The notes beneath the pieces are model-generated. The model worked only from the letters and a program-made list of their open reading frames with translations, searched no databases and was not told the origin of the DNA. 9,632 nucleotides of DNA from Casp-actino8 sp032118015. Lineage in GTDB: Bacteria > Actinomycetota > Acidimicrobiia > Acidimicrobiales > Ilumatobacteraceae. Below, piece after piece: positions 4,663 to 9,632 of this stretch. The stretch spans positions 1 to 9,632 of the forward strand of contig JAULYE010000046.1 in NCBI GenBank assembly GCA_032118015.1, in the 5' to 3' direction. Within the stretch, counting starts at the first letter, position 1; every line of letters starts with the position of its first letter. A program made the position numbers and the translations under genes.

Positions 4663-6936
4663 ATGAAGGATTATGAGGGTTTTCAAGGTGTCATCGGCCG
4701 AACGGTGGGCGAGTCCACACCTCATTGGCCAACTCGCAAGCATCCGGGCGAGACGGCGCCCAATGTCATCTTTGTTCTGTTCGACGATCTCGGCTTTTCG
4801 CAGTTCGGGTGTTTTGGTTCGACAATCGACACACCTCACATCGATCGACTGGCACACCAGGGCTTGCGGTACACGAATTTTCATGTGACTCCGCTGTGCT
4901 CACCGACGCGGGCCTCGCTCCTCACAGGTCGCAATCACCATGCAATCGGTATGCGGGGGGTTTCCAACTTCTCCACTGGATTCCCGCACATGCGCGGCAG
5001 TATCTCGAACAATGCCGCGACGATTGCTGAAGTTCTGCGCGATGAGGGATACGCAACGTTCGCTCTCGGCAAGTGGCACCTGTGTCCGATGAATGACGCA
5101 TCCGCTGCTGGCCCGTACGATCAGTGGCCGCTGCAACGTGGCTTCGATCGCTATTACGGATTCCTCGATGGAGAGACGGATCAGTTCCATCCCGAACTCG
5201 TCTATGACAATCATTTCGTCGATCCACCTGGTGGGCCTGACGATGGGTATCACCTCACAGAGGATTTGGTCGACAAGGCCGTTGGATTCATGCACGATTC
5301 GCTGTCGATCCGACCGGACCGTCCGTTCTTCATGTACTTCGCTCTTGGGGCCACTCATGCTCCGCACCAGGCACCGAGTCAATATCTGGACAAGTATCGC
5401 GGCGCGTTCGACGAAGGATGGGATGTCGTTCGCGAGCGTTGGTTCGAGAATCAAAAGCGGCTCGGTGTGATCCCACCGGAGACGGAACTTGCGCCGCGCA
5501 ATCCAGGCGTCGAGCCCTGGGACTCCTTGTCGGACAATCAAAAGGCTCTCGCCTGTCGGCTCCAAGAGGCATTCGCCGCGTTCTTGGATCACGCCGATGA
5601 TCAGATCGGGCGGTTGATGGCATCTCTCGAGAATCTTGGAATCGCGGACAACACGATGTTTGTGCTCCTTGCGGACAACGGTGCCAGCCAAGAGGGCGGC
5701 CCGTTCGGTGTCTTGCACGAAATGAAGTTCTTCAATTTCGTGATCGAAACACCTGATGAGGCCATCTCGCGGATCGACGAAATCGGTGGACCGCACAGCC
5801 ACTCGAATTATCCCTGGGGGTGGGCCCAGGCTGGCAACACGCCATTCAAGTGGTACAAGCAGAACGTCCACGAGGGCGGCGTGCACGTACCGCTGATCAT
5901 CCGCTGGCCGCAGGGATTCGACGCACAAGGAGAAATTCGCGATCAGTTCCACCACGTCAACGATCTCGTGCCCACTGTGTATGACGTTCTCGGCGTCAAT
6001 CCGCCCGAGGAGTATCGCGGGTATGAGCAAATGCCGGTGACGGGAACATCTCTCGCGTACACGTTCGTTGACGGGTCGACGCCGTCGCGCAAGACGGTGC
6101 AATACTTCGAAATGGTCGGACATCGAGCGATCTACAGCGATGGGTGGAAAGCGGTGACACGCCATCAGATAGGAACATCTTTCGACGACGACGTCTGGGA
6201 GTTGTATCACGTCGCTGTCGACCGATCCGAGGTACACGATCTGGCACAAGTCGAGCCGGAGCGCCTGAAGGTATTGATCGACCTATGGTGGCAGGAAGCA
6301 GATCGAGAAGGCGTCCTGCCGCTCGATGACCGCGGCGTGGAGTTGTTCGGAGCCCGTTTCGAGGATCGGACGGTTCATCCGTCATCGCGACGGTACGTCT
6401 ATCGTCCACCGATGTCCCCCCTTCCGGCCCAGGCATCCGCGCCCATCGGTGGACGCAGCTGGGATCTGTCGGCACGTATCGAACGTGGACCCGACGACAA
6501 CGGAGTGCTGTACGCCTCGGGCACTGAGAACTCGGGTATCAGCGTCTTCCTTCATGGTGGCCATCTGATGTTCGACTACAACTGCTTCGGCGAGCATCAC
6601 GTTGCCGCATCGACGCGCCTGGTCCCTGAGGGATCATCGATTGTGGGTATCGAGTTTCGTCGCCTCGGTCGCAATGGCATTGCGCGCCTCGTGATCGATG
6701 GCCAGCAATGTGGGGAGATAGCCATACCCTTCGTGATGCGCACGATGTCCAGTGTCGGGCCGAGTGTCGGGTACGACCATGGCTCACCGGTCGGTGAGAT
6801 TTATGGTGATCGACGAGACGGGTATCCGTTCTCGGGCGATCTGTCGTATGTGGAGATCCAACTTGTGTCTCCCTCAGCGGAGGCCGAAAAGGATCTGCGC
6901 GCTACTGAAGAGCGCAGTGCGATGGGTCGTCAATAG
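4663..6936 (+). CDS. Cysteine-type arylsulfatase with C-terminal beta-sandwich domain
   Basis: The ATG at 4663 gives 757 residues, within the usual range for large actinobacterial arylsulfatases. The signature CSPTRASLLTGR places the formylglycine precursor at C79 with R83, the site modified by formylglycine-generating enzyme, which is not in this window. Metal ligands are visible in FDDLGFSQ (D41, D42) and LADNGAS (D338, N339); GKWHL, HAPHQAP and the GGVHVPLIIRWP block are further sulfatase motifs. After about residue 600 a second domain begins (RSWDLSARIE, then YASGTENSGISVFL to SYVEIQL), a beta-sandwich often found at the end of this subfamily. No signal peptide is seen, so the enzyme is probably cytosolic. 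It hydrolyses sulfate esters; the substrate cannot be told from sequence. It is divergent from the SDR gene and converges on the cupin gene with a 20-base gap. Confidence 0.92.
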   Translation: MKDYEGFQGVIGRTVGESTPHWPTRKHPGETAPNVIFVLFDDLGFSQFGCFGSTIDTPHIDRLAHQGLRYTNFHVTPLCSPTRASLLTGRNHHAIGMRGVSNFSTGFPHMRGSISNNAATIAEVLRDEGYATFALGKWHLCPMNDASAAGPYDQWPLQRGFDRYYGFLDGETDQFHPELVYDNHFVDPPGGPDDGYHLTEDLVDKAVGFMHDSLSIRPDRPFFMYFALGATHAPHQAPSQYLDKYRGAFDEGWDVVRERWFENQKRLGVIPPETELAPRNPGVEPWDSLSDNQKALACRLQEAFAAFLDHADDQIGRLMASLENLGIADNTMFVLLADNGASQEGGPFGVLHEMKFFNFVIETPDEAISRIDEIGGPHSHSNYPWGWAQAGNTPFKWYKQNVHEGGVHVPLIIRWPQGFDAQGEIRDQFHHVNDLVPTVYDVLGVNPPEEYRGYEQMPVTGTSLAYTFVDGSTPSRKTVQYFEMVGHRAIYSDGWKAVTRHQIGTSFDDDVWELYHVAVDRSEVHDLAQVEPERLKVLIDLWWQEADREGVLPLDDRGVELFGARFEDRTVHPSSRRYVYRPPMSPLPAQASAPIGGRSWDLSARIERGPDDNGVLYASGTENSGISVFLHGGHLMFDYNCFGEHHVAASTRLVPEGSSIVGIEFRRLGRNGIARLVIDGQQCGEIAIPFVMRTMSSVGPSVGYDHGSPVGEIYGDRRDGYPFSGDLSYVEIQLVSPSAEAEKDLRATEERSAMGRQ

Positions 6937-6940
6937 GCCT

Positions 6941-6963
6941 GCGCTGGAAAGGCAATTCAGCGC
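6941..6963. terminator. Short inverted repeat between convergent genes
   Basis: GCGCTG (6941-6946) and CAGCGC (6958-6963) form a perfect 6-bp stem with an 11-base loop between the sulfatase stop and the end of the converging cupin gene, and overlap the latter's stop codon. There is no T-tract on either strand. A bidirectional terminator is possible but weakly supported. Confidence 0.3.
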
Positions 6964-8027
6964 GTTCGGATTCGGACGTGCAGCAAAGCCAGAGCGCCTG
7001 CTGCAGACACTCTGGCTCGATGTGCGACAGGAACGACGAGAGTCGAGCCCGATGTGATCGAACACGTGTGGTTCTCCTGTGGGCCATCGAGGTGAATGTC
7101 CCCGGTGCCATCGAGAGCAAAGAGGAGCACGAACTCGCGATCATCACTGCGCGGACAGATCCACGTCGCCGAGGTGATGTCGATCTGGGTGACGTTGGCG
7201 AGATCACTCGTTCCGGTTGCGATGCCGGTGTCGATGAGAGTCACACCCTCGTCGATATGGGATACGGCGGCCACAGATCGACGATGATGGACGAATACTT
7301 GACCATCCCAAGTTCGCAATCGGTCAAGAGTCGGCGTCGGAAGAGTCACCGAGGGATCAGCGCGTGTGATGTGCTCGGCTGGGTATCCGATTTCGATGAC
7401 CTCGAGATCGTCGGAGCTTTCGAGAACGCGATGACGGATGCGTGGTGGCTGCGTCACACAGTCTCCGGCGGACAACACGAAGGGAACTCCTTGATCCTCG
7501 TAGACGACAGTCACCGTGCCACGTCGACAAAAGATCAGCTGAAAGGCGATCTCATGGAAGTGGACATAGTCCGGAACAGGTCCGCCACCGGGGATGCGGA
7601 TGTGGGAGGCGATGACAGCACCTCCCTGGCGATCCGGTACGAGATCTCGGTAGTGCATGCCGGCTCGACCGGTGTGCCAGGAGTCGGCTGCATGCGTGAT
7701 CGACAAGGAGCTGACCAGGGGCGGCAGATCCAATGGGGGCGCAGCGTCGACGAAGTGAATACTCACGCCGTCTGGGCCTTGGAGGTGTGCGCGATCGAGA
7801 AGGCTCGGGTCCGTGGTCTCGAGTCGCAGGACGGTCGGTTGGGGAGGGCCCAGTTCGAGATGCAGGCGACAGCCGAACCCGACGAGAGTGCAGCGAACCG
7901 GATCGTCAGCAGGGAAGATTTTCTCCACACGGAAACCGATGATCTCAGTGAGAAAATCGAGAGTAGGAGCCAACTCCGAGACTGACACGACGACCCCGGC
8001 AGACACGTCGGCACGGGTTTCACCCAT
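6957..8027 (-). CDS. VOC-like domain fused to a double cupin
   Basis: The 356-residue protein starts at ATG 8025-8027. An in-frame TAG four codons upstream (8037-8039), with no start codon between, forces this start. Residues 8-95 resemble one module of the vicinal-oxygen-chelate (glyoxalase/dioxygenase) fold: VVSVSELAPTLDFLTEIIGF, then HLELG and IHFVD. Residues 120-220 form a cupin with metal-ligand candidates H156 and H158 in YVHFHEIAFQ and H199 in RIRHRV, plus the turn GDCVTQPP. Residues 265-352 form a second, degenerate cupin with GSTLVVPVAHR but without the HxH pair. Bicupins of this kind often bind iron or nickel and act as oxygenases, isomerases or ligand sensors; I cannot assign a reaction. 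It is probably cytosolic. The gene faces the sulfatase and is divergent from the LLM oxidoreductase with a 92-base spacer. Confidence 0.75.
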   Translation of the reverse strand: MGETRADVSAGVVVSVSELAPTLDFLTEIIGFRVEKIFPADDPVRCTLVGFGCRLHLELGPPQPTVLRLETTDPSLLDRAHLQGPDGVSIHFVDAAPPLDLPPLVSSLSITHAADSWHTGRAGMHYRDLVPDRQGGAVIASHIRIPGGGPVPDYVHFHEIAFQLIFCRRGTVTVVYEDQGVPFVLSAGDCVTQPPRIRHRVLESSDDLEVIEIGYPAEHITRADPSVTLPTPTLDRLRTWDGQVFVHHRRSVAAVSHIDEGVTLIDTGIATGTSDLANVTQIDITSATWICPRSDDREFVLLFALDGTGDIHLDGPQENHTCSITSGSTLVVPVAHRARVSAAGALALLHVRIRTR

Positions 8028-8033
8028 GGGGGC

Positions 8034-8039
8034 AGGCTA
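8034..8039 (-). promoter_or_regulatory. Candidate -10 element, leaderless start of the VOC-cupin gene
   Basis: TAGCCT on the minus strand fits TANNNT and lies exactly 6 bases before the ATG at 8027. There is no ribosome binding site in the C-rich stretch between them. The -35 region is weak (TTCTTC-like at about 18 bases). The spacing matches the promoter at 4599-4627. Confidence 0.4.
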
Positions 8040-8119
8040 GTGGTTCGCCCGCTGATCGAAGAAGGCTCAGAGGGTTCGATGCGCGATAGTGGAGGACTCA
8101 GCACATTGGTAGGTGACGC

Positions 8120-9217
8120 ATGGGAAGTGAACCAGGGCCCTTAGGGCAGATGAACGAGTTGGGTTTCTACACCCTGCCCGGAGCGCCCAAGTCTCCACAT
8201 GACCTGATACATGAGGTGCAGCGCGCCGAGGAACTCGGCATCGGCGCATGTTTCATTTCCGAGCGATTCAACATCAAAGAGGCAGTCACTCTGTCAGGTG
8301 CCGTGGGAGCCGTATCGACATCGGTCGGTATCGCAACGGCGGCTACGAACCACAACACCCGTCATCCGCTCGTGACAGCCTCGTATGCCACGACGATGCA
8401 CCGCCTGACTGGTGGACGTTTCTGTCTCGGCATCGGACGCGGCATCGGTCCGATGTTCAAAGCATTCGGTTTGCCGACCATCAAGACAGCGGAGATGGAG
8501 GATTTTGCGCACGTCATGCGCCGACTGTTCAAAGGTGAGGTGATTGTCGGACACTCCGGACCGATGGGCTCGTACCCGGTGCTCGCCCTCGACCCGACGT
8601 TCGACGAAGACATCCCGTTGGGCATCACCGCCTTCGGACACAACACACTGGAGTTGGCTGGTAGGGCATTCGACTGCGTCATCTTGCACACGTTCTTCAC
8701 CGACGAGACAACCGCACGATGTGTGCAGACGGTGAAAGATGCTGCTGAACGGGCAGGACGGAATCCGTCCAAGGTTCGCGTCTGGTCGTGCTATGCAACG
8801 ATCGGAGATCACATTCCAGAGGATGTACGTCTGAAAAAGACAGTGGGGAGGCTTGCCACGTATCTGCAGGCCTACGGTGATCTCATGGTGTCCACCAACA
8901 ATTGGGATCCGAACGTCCTGCAGTCCTTTCGTGAAGACAGCTTCGTCAAGTCGTTCCGCGGAGCTCTCGATGCAACGGCGACAACTGAGCAATTGGAGCA
9001 CGTAGCGACCCTGATTCCTGCCGATTGGCTGGCTCCAGCAGCGACAGGGACGCCACAACAGTGTGTGGACAAGATCCGTGGTCAATTCGATCTCGGAGTC
9101 GACGGCGTGATTCTCCATGGAGCCAGCCCTGATGATCTCGCGCCCATTGTCAAGTCGTATCGCAGCACACGGCCCACAGCTCGTTTCGACCATCTGAGTG
9201 CCAACCCTGGAGGATGA
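8120..9217 (+). CDS. LLM-class oxidoreductase, probably F420-dependent (TIGR03857/MSMEG_2249-like)
   Basis: The 365-residue protein is a luciferase-like monooxygenase family TIM barrel. Family blocks are LGFYTLPGAPKSPHDLI, the RAEELGIGACFISERFNIKE segment, IATAATNHNTRHP, GGRFCLGIGRG and the C-terminal GVDGVILHGASPDDL. The opening and the SERFNIKE segment resemble the actinobacterial F420-dependent subgroup around MSMEG_2249. Such enzymes use reduced F420 (or FMN) for hydride transfer to small organic substrates; the substrate here is unknown. AGGTG lies 4 bases before the ATG at 8120. Most relatives begin near MNELGFYTL, so the ATG at 8150, preceded by AGGG, is an alternative start. The stop codon overlaps the ribosome binding site of the hydrolase gene that follows, indicating co-translation. 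Confidence 0.85.
   Translation: MGSEPGPLGQMNELGFYTLPGAPKSPHDLIHEVQRAEELGIGACFISERFNIKEAVTLSGAVGAVSTSVGIATAATNHNTRHPLVTASYATTMHRLTGGRFCLGIGRGIGPMFKAFGLPTIKTAEMEDFAHVMRRLFKGEVIVGHSGPMGSYPVLALDPTFDEDIPLGITAFGHNTLELAGRAFDCVILHTFFTDETTARCVQTVKDAAERAGRNPSKVRVWSCYATIGDHIPEDVRLKKTVGRLATYLQAYGDLMVSTNNWDPNVLQSFREDSFVKSFRGALDATATTEQLEHVATLIPADWLAPAATGTPQQCVDKIRGQFDLGVDGVILHGASPDDLAPIVKSYRSTRPTARFDHLSANPGG
9209..9214 (+). promoter_or_regulatory. Ribosome binding site of the alpha/beta hydrolase, inside the end of the previous gene
   Basis: GGAGGA lies 4 bases before the ATG at 9219 and is immediately followed by the TGA of the LLM gene at 9215-9217. This arrangement is typical of translational coupling. 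Confidence 0.7.
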
Positions 9218-9218
9218 C

Positions 9219-9632
9219 ATGCCGACCTGTACGAGTGGGACTCTCGAGATCTACTACGAAACGTTCGGCGACAGCGCGAACCCGACATTGGTGCTGATCA
9301 ACGGATTGAGCAACCAGTGCATTCACTATCGAATGGAACTGTGTCAGGAATTCGTCGAAGCTGGTTTCCACGTCGCGCGCTTCGACAACCGCGATGTCGG
9401 ATTCTCGAGCGACGGCCCAGAGGGATACTCGTTGTCCGATATGGCTGGAGACGTCATCGCAGTTCTCGACCACCTGAATGTTGATCGAGCTCATGTCTTC
9501 GGCGTGTCGCTTGGTGGCATGATCGCCCAGACCGTGGCGATCGATCACCCCAATCGCTGTGCCAGCCTGATTTCGGTGATGTCGACAACCGGTGATCCCG
9601 ATGTTGGTCGTCCAACCGAAGAAGCACGAATT
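9219..9632 (+). CDS. Alpha/beta hydrolase, N-terminal part (3' truncated by window)
   Basis: 138 residues are visible, running off the window edge. The fold is clear from the first strands (LEIYYETFGD, PTLVLINGL with the oxyanion NG), the RFDNRDVGFSS loop, and the nucleophile elbow HVFGVSLGGM with catalytic serine S97. This resembles the carboxylesterase group that includes the aclacinomycin methylesterase RdmC. The catalytic Asp and His lie beyond the edge. There is no signal peptide, so it is probably a cytosolic ester or lactone hydrolase. It is separated from the LLM oxidoreductase by one base and shares its transcript, suggesting the two enzymes act on the same compound or pathway; that link is inference. 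Confidence 0.88.
   Translation, partial: MPTCTSGTLEIYYETFGDSANPTLVLINGLSNQCIHYRMELCQEFVEAGFHVARFDNRDVGFSSDGPEGYSLSDMAGDVIAVLDHLNVDRAHVFGVSLGGMIAQTVAIDHPNRCASLISVMSTTGDPDVGRPTEEARI

Noticed and set aside
4900..6249. Long open frame on the minus strand inside the arylsulfatase
   Set aside because: The plus strand has complete sulfatase motifs across this range. The minus-strand translation has no recognisable domain and is a codon-bias shadow.
6978..7985. Long plus-strand open frame opposite the VOC-cupin gene
   Set aside because: The minus strand shows cupin ligands and beta-strand patterns. The plus translation is polar with no domain, no ribosome binding site and no family resemblance.

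Overview
The window looks like chromosomal DNA from an actinobacterium, most plausibly a (marine) Acidimicrobiia / Ilumatobacter-like lineage. This is inferred from gene content, not proven: an F420-type luciferase-like oxidoreductase, an actinobacterial-style arylsulfatase with a C-terminal beta-sandwich, a halohydrin-dehalogenase-like SDR resembling the type described from Ilumatobacter, moderately high GC, GTG starts, and several genes that look leaderless. No tRNA, rRNA, CRISPR array, transposase or plasmid function was seen. Coding density is high, and no gene-free stretch exceeds about 190 bases.

Left part (1-3132). The end of an SPFH/band-7-like membrane protein gene (1-140, +) faces a YkgJ-type cysteine-cluster protein (301-846, -). 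Divergent from that is an unusual locus. A short twin-arginine signal-peptide ORF (899-1099) carries only the first strand of a galactose-binding-like beta-sandwich. Overlapping it by ATGA in another frame is an ORF (1096-1824) that starts with a ubiquitin-like beta-grasp domain strikingly close to eukaryotic ubiquitin and then continues the interrupted beta-sandwich. The ubiquitin-like segment therefore seems to have been inserted into an exported carbohydrate-binding-like protein. Next comes a membrane-anchored collagen-like protein with 35 perfect Gly-X-Y triplets plus a final GTG, and a C1q/TNF-like C-terminal domain (2011-3132).

Middle part (3144-6936). On the minus strand an SDR-fold protein with the S-x12-Y-x3-R signature of halohydrin dehalogenases (3825-4592) is followed by a ThrH-type HAD phosphatase (3144-3770); the two probably form one transcript. 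A textbook TTGACA-17-TACCCT promoter places the transcription start at the ATG of the SDR gene. Divergent from it is a large cysteine-type arylsulfatase (4663-6936).

Right part (6957-9632). A VOC plus double-cupin protein (6957-8027, -) is convergent with the sulfatase. Divergent from it are an F420-type LLM oxidoreductase (8120-9217) and an alpha/beta hydrolase (9219 to the edge), separated by one base and probably translationally coupled. Together these suggest peripheral catabolism of sulfate esters, halohydrins/epoxides and esters; that metabolic link is inference.

The most notable items are the ubiquitin-like domain and its apparent insertion, the possible frameshift at its entry, and the halohydrin-dehalogenase-like gene.
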